From JBICIG01 sp043101605 (GTDB lineage: Bacteria; Planctomycetota; Phycisphaerae; Phycisphaerales; UBA1924): DNA of 35,800 bases. Numbering within the stretch: position 1 is the stretch's first letter; every line of letters starts with the position of its first letter. This document shows, piece after piece, positions 1 to 8,188 of the stretch. The position numbers and the translations under genes were made by a program. The stretch is taken from the NCBI GenBank assembly GCA_043101605.1, contig JBICIG010000001.1, positions 1 through 35,800 of the forward strand, given 5' to 3'. A model generated the notes under the pieces. That model searched no databases and was not told the origin of the DNA. It was given only the letters and a program-made list of their open reading frames with translations.

Positions 1-792
1 CCGAGCGCGCCGGTCGCGGCCAACGCCGCACAAACCGGCCACGCCGCACGCCGCCGCGCCCCCTCTCCAATCGATCTCGCGCGATTCCGGCCCGAATACA
101 CCGGCAAATCCAGCGCCCGCGGTCAATGATCAGGGCATTCATACCTCAACTCGGAGCGCCGCGAGATATTCTGAATTAGACCAAGAGCGACGCACCGACT
201 GCTTCGAGCTGGCCTGATCGTTCCAGCGCCAGATATCCGACGATCCAGTGCCTTTCGAGAGCGGGAGAAGTGGTGGTCGAGGCGTCCGCTATCAGCATAG
301 GCGATGCAATCAAGCGCCATGGCGAGGTAGCATCTTCAAGCCTTGTCGCAAGCCAGGAAGCTCATCCTCTCTCTCTTCGCTGTGGCTTGGCGGAACTCCC
401 GACGCTCAAGGATGGCAGCAAGTTAGATTAGGATGGCAGATTCGGAAGACGTCTTGACATGGCTTTGGCAGGAGCGACGCTACGGAGCGCTCAAGCAAAT
501 CATGTGGGACCAAGCGAGCGAAGCGATCAAGCAGTGCGCGCGTTGCGGCGGGGAGATCAGTCATGGGCGATACCGCCGCCGCTGCGGGCGAGCGGACCTC
601 GCAGTCGTAGACTGCGGCGTGGCGTCTTCCGGTCGGCGGCTCGCCCCGCCGGACGGGCTGCCCTTCCGATTCGAGCCGCACGGCGAGTTTCTGGGGTACA
701 CCTGGATCGGCCCGGGGTCTGATAGCGCAGGGTCGCCGGGTCGCCCACCAAGCAGACGTGAATCTGGCCCTTGCTCCCCAACTCCCCTCTCG
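1..792. other. Region without a supported gene
   Basis: No reading frame here has a recognisable product, a convincing ribosome binding site or the strong third-position GC of the real genes nearby. About 80-460 is visibly less GC-rich than the rest of the window. A plus-strand frame at 433-813 contains a CxxC pair followed by a Cys-rich, Arg-rich stretch but resembles no family I know. The segment may be intergenic, decayed coding DNA, or the tail of something beginning outside the window. Confidence 0.5.
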
Positions 793-821
793 TTACCGAA
801 CAACTCGCAATAAAGTACAAT
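793..821 (+). promoter_or_regulatory. Sigma70-type promoter for the collagen-like gene
   Basis: A -10 hexamer TACAAT (816-821, one mismatch to TATAAT) lies exactly 17 bases after a weak -35 TTACCG (793-798). The predicted start of transcription is about 828, giving a leader of roughly 90 bases before the ATG at 920. The local A+T richness is unusual for this window and supports the call. Confidence 0.6.
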
Positions 822-919
822 GCTTGCCTGAGACCTTCCAGACAGAGGTCACCCGGGGCTTACCCGCACAGTTGACCTGCCGCTCCACCGGCCCGGATCC
901 CAATCGCGGAGAGAATGAG

Positions 920-2674
920 ATGAGGCATAGTTTGACACGCATCTGTATCAGCCTGATCGCCCTGCTCACTGGGGAGGTGATTGCCCAGCCGACGGCCGAG
1001 ATCACCTACCAGGGTGAATTGCTCAAGGGCGGGCAGGCGGTCAACGACACCGCCGATCTGGTATTCCGCCTCTACGAAACCGCGACCGGCGGCGTTTTGA
1101 TCGCTGGTCCCATATCCATCAACGGCCACACGCTGATCGAGGGCCGATTCACGGTGCGGCTCGATTTCGGCATGGGCGCGTTCGACGGCAACGCGCGGTG
1201 GGTCGAGATTGACGTGCGCTCGCCGGCGGGTTCCGGTTCGTTCGTCACGCTGGCCACGCGGCAGGCGGTCACCGCTACGCCGGTCGCCCTCTTCGCCTTG
1301 GATGGCAATCAGGGTCCCGAGGGCCCCCCCGGGCCGGTCGGCCCACAGGGGCCGACGGGGCCGCAAGGGGATCCAGGCCCGGCTGGCCCGCAGGGCGACA
1401 CTGGCCCGACCGGCCCGCAAGGCCCGCAGGGAATTCAAGGTGACATCGGCCCACAAGGACCCGCGGGTCCCCAAGGACCGGCCGGCGCCGCTGGCAGTGA
1501 TGCGCTCTGGCAGGTGAGCGGTTCGACGATGTATTACAACGGCGGCAGGGTCGGAATCGGGGATACCACTCCGGATCACACCCTCGATGTGGAATCCGCC
1601 GGTCCCGTCACGATCCTTGGCGCCAATACCGCCCCCAGCGGCACCACCTACGGCGTGCGCGGTTCGAGCGACAGCACAAACGGACGCGGTGTCTATGGCG
1701 GGGCCACCGCCACCACCGGCGTCAACTATGGTGGACGGTTCGAGAGCGACAGTACATCCGGGCGCGGCGTCTTCGGCTTCGCCGGGGCCTCCACGGGCAC
1801 CACCTACGGCGTGCTCGGTCGGAGTAGCAGCACGTCCGGAAACGGCGTCTACGGCGAGGCCACCGCTCCCAGCGGCACCACATTCGGCGGCCGGTTCGAG
1901 AGTACCAGCACATCCGGACGCGGCGTCTACGGCCACGCCGACGCCGTCACCGGCGCCACCTACGGCGTGTACGGTCAGAGTAACAGCACGGACGGGCGCG
2001 GCGTCTACGGCATCGCCACCGCCTCGAGCGGCAGCACATCCGGCGTGCAGGGCGTGAGCAACAGCCCACTCAACGGGCGCGGCGTCTACGGCCGGGCCGT
2101 CGCCAGCACAGGCACAACCTACGGCGGGTACTTCGAGAGTTTCAGCACGTCCGGCCGCGGCGTTTGGGGCTTCGCCACCGCCACCACGGGCACCACCTAC
2201 GGCGTGCTCGGCAAAAGCAATAGCAGTACCGGATTTGATTTCTTCGCAAGCGGCGCCGGCAAAGACTATGGCTCCGAGTCGTCGCGCCGCTGGAAGCACA
2301 ACATCACGCCGATCGGCGATCCACTGACCAAACTGGCCCAACTTCGCGGCGTCTACTACAACTGGGATGAAGAACACGGCGGGCATCACGACGTGGGCTT
2401 CATCGCCGAGGAGGTTGGCGAGGTGTTCCCTGAAATCGTGCAGTATGAAGACAACGGCGTCGACGCCATCGGCATGGACTACAGCAAGATGACGCCGCTG
2501 CTGGTTGAGGCGGTCAAGGCCCTGCGGGCCGAGACGGATGCACAGATCGCCACGCTCGAAGCGGAGAACGCGGAGTTGCGCGACCGCCTCTCCGCCATCG
2601 AGGCCGCACTCCTTTCGCTCTCGGCCCGGCCCGCCGTGTCCAACGGCGCGTCAGTCGGTCCGGACGCGGAATAG
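920..2674 (+). CDS. Secreted collagen-like stalk protein with S74 (intramolecular chaperone) C-terminus
   Basis: Predicted 584-residue secreted fibre. Residues 1-22 form a signal peptide. Residues 26-127 are an N-terminal beta-rich module (ITYQGELL...) seen in other bacterial fibre proteins. Residues 129-192 are about 21 Gly-X-Y triplets, mostly GPQ/GPA, a collagen-like triple helix. From about 235 there are eight copies of a roughly 26-residue repeat (consensus A.A..GTTYGV.G.S.STSGRGVYG), probably a trimeric beta-helix. The C-terminus (about 452-535) matches the S74 endosialidase-chaperone domain, with the Ser and Lys of SSRRWKHNI placed like the self-cleavage dyad, and ends in a coiled coil (536-568). 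Such domains trimerise phage tail spikes and bacterial fibres and are then released; that release is inferred here. The ATG at 920 is chosen because it directly precedes the signal peptide and follows GGAGAG; the frame is open upstream to at least 758 but without such support. Confidence 0.85.
   Translation: MRHSLTRICISLIALLTGEVIAQPTAEITYQGELLKGGQAVNDTADLVFRLYETATGGVLIAGPISINGHTLIEGRFTVRLDFGMGAFDGNARWVEIDVRSPAGSGSFVTLATRQAVTATPVALFALDGNQGPEGPPGPVGPQGPTGPQGDPGPAGPQGDTGPTGPQGPQGIQGDIGPQGPAGPQGPAGAAGSDALWQVSGSTMYYNGGRVGIGDTTPDHTLDVESAGPVTILGANTAPSGTTYGVRGSSDSTNGRGVYGGATATTGVNYGGRFESDSTSGRGVFGFAGASTGTTYGVLGRSSSTSGNGVYGEATAPSGTTFGGRFESTSTSGRGVYGHADAVTGATYGVYGQSNSTDGRGVYGIATASSGSTSGVQGVSNSPLNGRGVYGRAVASTGTTYGGYFESFSTSGRGVWGFATATTGTTYGVLGKSNSSTGFDFFASGAGKDYGSESSRRWKHNITPIGDPLTKLAQLRGVYYNWDEEHGGHHDVGFIAEEVGEVFPEIVQYEDNGVDAIGMDYSKMTPLLVEAVKALRAETDAQIATLEAENAELRDRLSAIEAALLSLSARPAVSNGASVGPDAE
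1622..2260 (+). repeat. Eight in-frame tandem repeats of about 78 bp
   Basis: The stalk region of the collagen-like gene is built from eight diverged copies of a unit of about 26 codons. Each copy carries a GGCGTCTACGGC-like core encoding GVYG and a GGCACCACCTACGGC-like core encoding GTTYG. One class of unit has YGV.G and the other has GG.FES, and they partly alternate, which suggests that pairs of units were duplicated. Repeats of this kind expand and contract easily, so copy number may vary between strains. Confidence 0.8.
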
Positions 2675-3454
2675 GCGACGGCCCCAGGCGCTGCGGACCG
2701 ATGCGCTGGCCACGATGGCGCCGATGGCGGCGCCGGCGACGACATCGCTGGGCCAGTGGGCGCCGAACAGGACGCGGCAGGCGCCGACGATGATCGGCAG
2801 CGCGATCAGCAGCGGGCGCAGGCGCGGGTACATGCTCAGCAGGAAGACGCTGAGGGCGACGGCGTAGGCGGTGTGGCTGGAGGGCATGGACTGGATGTCG
2901 CTGACGCCCTCGGCGAGGAACTGCCAGGGGCGGACGACGCCCTGACCGGGCTCGCCGGGGACGGCGCCGAAGGGGCCGAGGAAGCTCATCGGGCCGTAGT
3001 CGTCGAGCATGTGGCCGCGGGGGCGGACGCGTCCGATCAGGCCCTTCATGAGCAGGATGACAGCGCCGGTGGAGACGATGGCGGCGGCGAGGTCGAGCAG
3101 GCGCGCGCGCCGGTGGACATCCTGCAGCCAGATGATCAGCGCGATGAGGACCAGCGAGCCGAGGGCGCCGTACTGCTGGAGCACTTCGAGTTCGCGGAGC
3201 AGGTCGCCCCCGAGGAGGCGTCCGAGGGCACGAATCCCGGCCTGCAAGGGGCCATCCAGCGGCAGGGTGATGAGCAGGCCGGCAGCGCCGAGCACGGCGG
3301 GGCGGGCCCACCAGGCTCGGCCCGGAGCACTGGCCCAGGCCCACACAGCGCGGGCGGCGCCGGCGCCGAGCACAAGCGGGACGCGGATCGCGCGGATCGG
3401 GCGCCACAGGGCGCGGTTATAGTCGCGCTCTCGCCGGAGGTCGCCGATTCGCAT
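2651..3454 (-). CDS. PAP2-superfamily membrane phosphatase
   Basis: Predicted 267-residue membrane protein with the three-part PAP2 acid phosphatase signature: K137-x6-R144-P145, the PSSH box at 191-194 with the catalytic His, and R227-x5-H233-x3-D237. The residue before R227 is Cys where the family usually has Ser. PAP2 proteins of this kind dephosphorylate lipid phosphates such as undecaprenyl diphosphate or phosphatidate at the membrane surface; the substrate here is not determined. Several hydrophobic spans surround the motifs, as expected. The only upstream ATG giving a short N-terminus is at 3454, inside the same CATG as the start of the divergent glycosyltransferase. A GTG at 3373 is an alternative that would remove the overlap. 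Its stop overlaps the end of the convergent collagen-like gene by 24 bases. Confidence 0.85.
   Translation of the reverse strand: MRIGDLRRERDYNRALWRPIRAIRVPLVLGAGAARAVWAWASAPGRAWWARPAVLGAAGLLITLPLDGPLQAGIRALGRLLGGDLLRELEVLQQYGALGSLVLIALIIWLQDVHRRARLLDLAAAIVSTGAVILLMKGLIGRVRPRGHMLDDYGPMSFLGPFGAVPGEPGQGVVRPWQFLAEGVSDIQSMPSSHTAYAVALSVFLLSMYPRLRPLLIALPIIVGACRVLFGAHWPSDVVAGAAIGAIVASASVRSAWGRRLFRVRTD
3418..3423 (+). promoter_or_regulatory. -10 element TATAGT for the GT39-like gene
   Basis: TATAGT (one mismatch to TATAAT) lies 29 bases before the glycosyltransferase ATG, with a GGAGG ribosome binding site between them. It falls inside the N-terminal codons of the divergent PAP2 gene if that gene really starts at 3454. 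No good -35 is visible at the usual distance. Confidence 0.45.
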
Positions 3455-5291
3455 GGATCCTGCCGCGGACACGCCCGGGGGCCTCCTTCGGTGGCGCCCG
3501 CGCCACCCCAACACATGGTTTCGCGGGCGTTGGGCCGGGGCGGCCCTGGTGCTGCTGTGCCTGACAGTGTATCTGCCGGGTTTCTTTCGCCTGCCGCCGG
3601 TGGATCGGGATGAGAGCCGGTTTGCCCAGGCGAGCCGGCAGATGTTCGAATCGGTCGCATTGCCGGCCGAGCAGCAGCAACGCGGCGTCATCACCACGTG
3701 GGACGGGGCCGAGGCGCCCGGCATGCACTCGGGGGGGCTTGCGATCCCGATGGTGCAGAACCGGGCTCGGCTCAACAAGCCGCCGCTGATCTACTGGGCC
3801 CAGGCTGGCGGCGCGGCGATCGCCACGGGCGGGGATCCGCTGCGAGACGCGATCTGGATGTACCGGATTCCGTCGCTGCTGGCTGGGCTGGCGACGGCGC
3901 TGCTGACGTGGCGGCTCGGCTGCCGGATGCTGGATCCGAGGGCGGCGTGGCTCGGCGGGGCGCTGCTGGGGATCGCGCCGGTGTTCGTGTGGGAGGCGCA
4001 CCAGGCGCGGGCCGACATGCTGCTGGTGACCATCACGACCGGGGCGATGCTGGCGCTGTGGACGATCTGGCGGGCTGGCCGGCGGCGAAGCGTTCGGCGG
4101 GCGCCGTGGGCGGCGGCGGCCGGGCTGTGGATTCTGATCGGTCTGGGGGTGCTGACCAAGGGGCCGGTGACGCCGATGGTCGTGGGGCTGAGCGCGCTGG
4201 CGCTGTGCGCGACGACTGGCCGATGGCGATGGCTTCTGGGATTGCGCCCTGTGGCTGGGATCGTCATCGTCGTTGCCATGGTGGCGCCGTGGGTGATTGC
4301 GGTGGGCCAGCAGATCGGCTGGGAGCAGTACGCGCAGACGGTGATCGCCGAGACGCTGGGGCGCAGCGCAGCGCCCCGGGAAGGGCACTTCGGGCCGCCG
4401 GGGTACCACGCGCTGCTGGCGGTACCGCTGTTGTGGCCGGGGTCGATGCTGATCGGGCTGGCGCTGCCGCGGGCGTGGCGCAAGGCGCGGGGGGCGGCTC
4501 GGGGGGCGCGCATAGCGGGGGAAGGGACCCCGAGCTTGCGCTCGGGGCTCTTTTGCGGGCGGGACGCCGAGACGTTCTTGGTTTGCTGGATTGTGCCGAG
4601 CTGGATCGTCTTTGAGCTGGTGATGACGAAGCTGCCGCACTACACGATGCCGCTGTATCCGGCGCTGGCGCTGCTGTGTGCGCGGGCGGTGCTGGCGGCG
4701 GAGACGGGGCGGCTGGCGGGGCTGGGGCGCCGGATCGTGCGCGTGGCGCTGGCCGGCTTCGGGGTCCTGTCGGCGGCGCTGGTCGGCGCTGCGGTGGTAG
4801 CAGGGGTGGTGGGGCTGCTGGGATCGCCTGTCGGGCTTGCGGCGGTGGCGATGTTCTCGGTGCTCGGCGTCTCGCTGCTGTGGCGCTGGGCCTGGCTGGT
4901 GCGTCTGGGGCGGTTTGCGGCGGCGCAGGGGACGCTGGTCGGGGTCGCCGTGGCGCTGTGGGCCTGCACACTGGGCGCGACGCTGCCGGGCGCGCGGGCG
5001 CCGTGGGTGAGCAGCGCCGTGATGGCGCAGGCGCCGGCGCCGCTGTCGCGGCTGGGCGCGATCGAGTATCACGAAGACAGCCTGATGTTCCTGACGCGGG
5101 CGAGGATGGATCGCATTGATCGCGGCGGGCTGGAGGCGTGGCTGGGGGAACACCCCGATGGCGTGATCGTGGGGCCTTCGGAGGCGATCTCGGACGCAGC
5201 CGGGCTCGAGCAGATCGGGGTGGTGGAGGGCTTCAACTATGCGCGCGGCAAGTGGGTGCGGCTGTCGGTGGCGCGCCGGGGCGCGCCATGA
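3453..5291 (+). CDS. GT39/ArnT-like polytopic glycosyltransferase
   Basis: Predicted 612-residue integral membrane protein with about a dozen hydrophobic segments. After the first membrane span it carries DRDE (residues 51-54), the acidic motif of the first outer loop that binds the sugar donor or catalyses transfer in PMT/ArnT-type GT-C enzymes. These use polyprenyl-phosphate sugars to glycosylate proteins or lipids on the outer side of the membrane. The ATG at 3453 is preceded by GGAGG about 12 bases upstream and by the TATAGT hexamer. The next gene, truB, overlaps the stop as ATGA, so the two are probably cotranscribed although functionally unrelated. A palindromic insert (4528-4547) sits in a cytoplasmic-looking loop. 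The divergent PAP2 phosphatase would suit recycling of the polyprenyl carrier. The acceptor is unknown. Confidence 0.8.
   Translation: MDPAADTPGGLLRWRPRHPNTWFRGRWAGAALVLLCLTVYLPGFFRLPPVDRDESRFAQASRQMFESVALPAEQQQRGVITTWDGAEAPGMHSGGLAIPMVQNRARLNKPPLIYWAQAGGAAIATGGDPLRDAIWMYRIPSLLAGLATALLTWRLGCRMLDPRAAWLGGALLGIAPVFVWEAHQARADMLLVTITTGAMLALWTIWRAGRRRSVRRAPWAAAAGLWILIGLGVLTKGPVTPMVVGLSALALCATTGRWRWLLGLRPVAGIVIVVAMVAPWVIAVGQQIGWEQYAQTVIAETLGRSAAPREGHFGPPGYHALLAVPLLWPGSMLIGLALPRAWRKARGAARGARIAGEGTPSLRSGLFCGRDAETFLVCWIVPSWIVFELVMTKLPHYTMPLYPALALLCARAVLAAETGRLAGLGRRIVRVALAGFGVLSAALVGAAVVAGVVGLLGSPVGLAAVAMFSVLGVSLLWRWAWLVRLGRFAAAQGTLVGVAVALWACTLGATLPGARAPWVSSAVMAQAPAPLSRLGAIEYHEDSLMFLTRARMDRIDRGGLEAWLGEHPDGVIVGPSEAISDAAGLEQIGVVEGFNYARGKWVRLSVARRGAP
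4528..4547. repeat. Perfect 8-bp inverted repeat inside a coding sequence
   Basis: CCCCGAGC, the loop TTGC, then GCTCGGGG form a perfect hairpin followed by CTCTTTT, a terminator-like arrangement. It is inside the GT39-like gene, in frame, and adds a hydrophilic segment (about TPSLRSGLFCG). It looks like a small dispersed palindromic element that has been tolerated as coding sequence. Confidence 0.55.
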
Positions 5292-5998
5292 CCGACGTCG
5301 CCGCGCCATGCGGGCTGCTGGTGATCGACAAGCCGCGGGGCCCGACATCGATGGATGTCTGCCGCATCGTGCGGGGGAAGCTGCGGGCGGGGGGGGCGCC
5401 GAAGCGGATCAAGGTCGGGCACGGAGGCACGCTTGATCCGCTGGCGACCGGCGTGCTGATCGTGCTGGTGGGCAGGGCAACGAAGCTGTGCGACCAGATC
5501 ATGCAGTCGAGCAAGCGCTACCACGCGGTCGTCGATCTGTCCGCGTTCACCACGACCGACGACGCCGAGGGCGAGCGGGAGGATGTGGGCGTCGAGGAAC
5601 CGCCATCGCGGGAGCGGATCGAGGGGCAACTGGCAGCGTTCGTGGGCGAGATCGAACAGGCGCCGCCGGCGTTCAGCGCGATCAAGGTCGAGGGGCGGCG
5701 GGCCTACAAGCTGGCGCGGGCTGGTGCGGCGCCGGAGCTTCCGGCCCGGCGCGTGCGCATCGACGGCATCGAGATCGTCGAGTACGACTTCCCGCGGCTG
5801 GCGCTTGATGTCCGCTGCGGGAAGGGGGTGTACATCCGCAGCCTGGCGCGCGACATCGGAAAACGCCTCGGGACAGGCGGTACGCTGGCGAGCCTGTGCC
5901 GCACGGAAGTGGGGCGGTGGACGCTCGCCGATGCGGTGGCGCTGCGAGACCTGCCCGATCCGCTGAGAGCGGTCGACCTGATGGCGGCGCCGGGGTGA
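5288..5998 (+). CDS. truB: tRNA pseudouridine(55) synthase TruB
   Basis: Predicted 236 residues. TruB converts U55 of the T loop of elongator tRNAs to pseudouridine. The signature KVGHGGTLDPLATGVL is present, with the catalytic Asp at residue 50. Further conserved stretches are LLVIDKPRGPTS at the start, SSKRYHAVV, PPAFSAIKVEGRRAYKLAR and the GVYIRSLARDIG box. The length suits a TruB with a short C-terminal PUA-like tail. The start is the ATG in ATGA overlapping the preceding stop; the frame is open further upstream but the conserved N-terminus begins here. The stop is immediately adjacent to the stop of the convergent gene, with no bases between. Confidence 0.95.
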   Translation: MTDVAAPCGLLVIDKPRGPTSMDVCRIVRGKLRAGGAPKRIKVGHGGTLDPLATGVLIVLVGRATKLCDQIMQSSKRYHAVVDLSAFTTTDDAEGEREDVGVEEPPSRERIEGQLAAFVGEIEQAPPAFSAIKVEGRRAYKLARAGAAPELPARRVRIDGIEIVEYDFPRLALDVRCGKGVYIRSLARDIGKRLGTGGTLASLCRTEVGRWTLADAVALRDLPDPLRAVDLMAAPG

Positions 5999-8080
5999 TC
6001 AGCCGGCGCCGGCCGGCTGCGGGGCGGTGGTGTCGCCTGCGGCGGCGTCCTGTTCCTCGTCGGAGGCGCTGCCCTCGAGGTCGACATACTTGAGTCGCTG
6101 GGTGAGCGCGGCCAGGGAGAACGGATTCTCGTCGGTGCGCACCTCGGCGAACTCGTTGCTCATGACAAGCTGGGTGTAGCCGAGCGCCTGGGCGCGGAGC
6201 TGCTCGCGGGTGACCGGGCGCGGCGCCAGGATGCGCACGATGGCCAGGCCCATGGCGCTGTCGACAGTTGTTGCGACCGTCGCGACTCCCGCATCGATGG
6301 CGTCCAGCGGCGTTGACGGGTCGATCGTGTCGGCCGCGCTGAGCACCGCGTCGCGGACTTCCTGGAAGTTGAGATTGTCGGCGGGGACGCCGAGCTGCGA
6401 GAGCAGCACGGTCTGGGGGGTGAACCGGACCTCATCGAACACGGTGGGCGGCGGGGCCTCGGCCTGGGCCGGGTCGGCGTCGGCGCGGGCTTCGGCGAAG
6501 CGCTGCGCGGCGGCGTCGAGCCCTTCGGAGACGGCAAGGCTGCGGTACTCGTCAAGAGAGGACTTGAGGGCCTCGTAGGCGCGCAGGGTCCTGAGGTCTT
6601 CGAGCACGCGGTCGCGAATCTCCTCCATGGAATCGGGCGGGGACTGGGGCCGGGTGTCGAGCACGGTGAAGTAGACCAGGCTGCCATCGGGCAGGTTGGC
6701 GGGCGTCTGGACCGCGGGCAGGCCCTGCTGCAGGGCGAGTACGTTCTCGCCGGCAAGCTCGCGCACCTGGAACAGGGCCTGGGCCAGCGAAAGCCGCCCG
6801 CCGCCGAGCTGCATCGCGGCCCGGCCGACGGCGGGAAGCTGTGCGATCTCATCAGCGGTGAGCCAGCGGTCGTGGATGGTGACCACCGGGGCGGGCATGT
6901 CGACGGTTCCGCCGGATGCGAGGGGGAAGGAGGCCTCGGCGACCTGCTGGCGGACGGCCTGAGCCACATCGGCGAGGGAGGGCCGCTGGCTGCGATAGGC
7001 GTCGGTCACGACGCGGTAGCGCCCTTCGCTGTCAAGCTCGCGGATGCCGGGGAGCAACGCTGCGCCGATGGCCTGGCGGGCAACGTCGATCACGCGGTCG
7101 GCGATCTGCGCCTTGAGATCGGCCTCGACTGCCGGTTTGGCCGCGGCGAAGTCGGCGGGGTAGCTGCCGGCGGGGGCCTTCTGGCTCTGCCAGAGCTTGC
7201 GGACCTCGATCGCGTCGGGGGTGATGGCGTCTTCGATGGCGCTGCGGTCCAGCAGGAGCGTCTCGAACTTGATGCGGGCGGGGAGGGTGTACCCGAAGCC
7301 GAACTCGCCATCGTCGGGGGTCACCGCGCTGAAGCGCTCGTAGTGGGCCACCAGTTCGTCGTCGGTCGGCTCCGGGACGCCTGCGGCGAGGTCGGAGGCA
7401 GGCAGGAAGACAGCGCGGGCCCAGGCCTCGCGGCCGGCTTCCTTGATCTCGCGAAGGGCGCGGCGGTCAGAGAGGGCGCCGGCGAGGGTCCACTGCTCGA
7501 TCATGCGCTGGACGCCGCGGATGCGGGCCATGGACTCGTACAACTCGGTGTCGGTGGCGATGCCTCCGGCGGACTGCTCGACGAAACGTCGGCCCTGCTG
7601 GGTGTAGGCGGCCTGCAGCGACTCGTCGGCGAGCCACTGGTTGCGCCACTGCGGCTCGATCTGGGCCCTGAACTGGGCGAGGAACTGGAGGGGCAGACCC
7701 ATCTCGTTGGCGACGTAGTTGCGCAGGCCGATCTCGTAGCCGATCTGCGAGGCGAGTTCATCAACAAGGGCCCGCCCGTCGCCGGTGCTGGCCATGAAGC
7801 CGCTGCGCTCGGCCTCGGTGCGCAGCAGGAGCCAGTGGATGGTCTTCTCGCGCTCGTCGAGCAGGCCGGGGATCAGGGCGAGCTCGGCGAGGGAGGCTTC
7901 GGCGCCGGCGTCGCGCAGGTCGCGGACGCGGACCGCCTGGTCGCCGATGCGCCCGACGACGCGCTTGTCGAGGTTGCGACCCCACTGCTGGATGGCCTGC
8001 GGCGCCAGGAAGGCGACCATGAGGAAGCAGGCGGCGACGACCAGCACCCACTTGTTGTACTTGCGCAGGAACTTGAGCAT
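5999..8080 (-). CDS. Membrane-anchored SurA/PpiD-like protein
   Basis: Predicted 693 residues. A single N-terminal membrane anchor (about 10-28, after MLKFLRKYNK) is followed by a large, mostly helical outer-side domain with R-IGD-AVRVRDLR (residues about 43-55), typical of the SurA/PpiD N-terminal chaperone domain. PpiD-like proteins help newly exported proteins fold at the translocon exit. I cannot find a clear parvulin active-site pattern, so isomerase activity is doubtful and a chaperone role is more likely. The C-terminus is acidic and Ala/Pro-rich. The ATG at 8080 directly precedes the basic-then-hydrophobic anchor. It lies downstream of rpsD on the same strand, separated by 108 bases containing two strong hairpins. 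Confidence 0.7.
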   Translation of the reverse strand: MLKFLRKYNKWVLVVAACFLMVAFLAPQAIQQWGRNLDKRVVGRIGDQAVRVRDLRDAGAEASLAELALIPGLLDEREKTIHWLLLRTEAERSGFMASTGDGRALVDELASQIGYEIGLRNYVANEMGLPLQFLAQFRAQIEPQWRNQWLADESLQAAYTQQGRRFVEQSAGGIATDTELYESMARIRGVQRMIEQWTLAGALSDRRALREIKEAGREAWARAVFLPASDLAAGVPEPTDDELVAHYERFSAVTPDDGEFGFGYTLPARIKFETLLLDRSAIEDAITPDAIEVRKLWQSQKAPAGSYPADFAAAKPAVEADLKAQIADRVIDVARQAIGAALLPGIRELDSEGRYRVVTDAYRSQRPSLADVAQAVRQQVAEASFPLASGGTVDMPAPVVTIHDRWLTADEIAQLPAVGRAAMQLGGGRLSLAQALFQVRELAGENVLALQQGLPAVQTPANLPDGSLVYFTVLDTRPQSPPDSMEEIRDRVLEDLRTLRAYEALKSSLDEYRSLAVSEGLDAAAQRFAEARADADPAQAEAPPPTVFDEVRFTPQTVLLSQLGVPADNLNFQEVRDAVLSAADTIDPSTPLDAIDAGVATVATTVDSAMGLAIVRILAPRPVTREQLRAQALGYTQLVMSNEFAEVRTDENPFSLAALTQRLKYVDLEGSASDEEQDAAAGDTTAPQPAGAG

Positions 8081-8117
8081 GACTGTCCCGACTGCCCCAG
8101 GGGCGCCGCAAGCGCGA

Positions 8118-8145
8118 GCGGCCGGCCGGGGTTCCGGCCGGCCGC
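8118..8145. terminator. Strong 12-bp hairpin between rpsD and the SurA-like gene
   Basis: A perfect 12-base stem (GCGGCCGGCCGG and its complement, 8118-8129 and 8134-8145) closes a four-base loop. It lies downstream of rpsD on the minus strand, after a second hairpin at 8161-8181. There is no U-tract on either side, so it may act as an mRNA-stabilising or processing stem instead of a classical intrinsic terminator. Confidence 0.45.
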
Positions 8146-8160
8146 AGATGAGCGATTCAC

Positions 8161-8181
8161 GCCGGCGCCGGAAGCGCCGGC
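8161..8181 (-). terminator. Hairpin immediately after the rpsD stop
   Basis: GCCGGCGC (8161-8168) pairs with GCGCCGGC (8174-8181) around a five-base loop, starting 7 bases beyond the rpsD stop codon. No U-tract follows. Position suggests 3' end definition or protection of the rpsD transcript. Confidence 0.4.
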
Positions 8182-8188
8182 ACTTCGA

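Noticed and set aside
433..813. Possible small gene with a CxxC motif
   Set aside because: No ribosome binding site, no family resemblance beyond a single Cys pair, and the C-terminal half has a random composition; overlapping frames look equally plausible.
1622..2260. Regularly spaced repeats that might be a CRISPR array
   Set aside because: The repeats are contiguous, diverged and in frame, encoding a repeated protein motif with no unique spacers.
860..2389. Long minus-strand open frame of 509 codons opposite the collagen-like gene
   Set aside because: It mirrors the Gly-X-Y and repeat codons of the real gene, has no recognisable domain, and the plus-strand frame has a signal peptide, collagen and S74 domains.
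3417..5348. 643-codon minus-strand frame opposite the GT39-like gene
   Set aside because: Arg/Pro/His-rich composition typical of the antisense of GC-rich coding DNA; the plus strand encodes a clear membrane enzyme.
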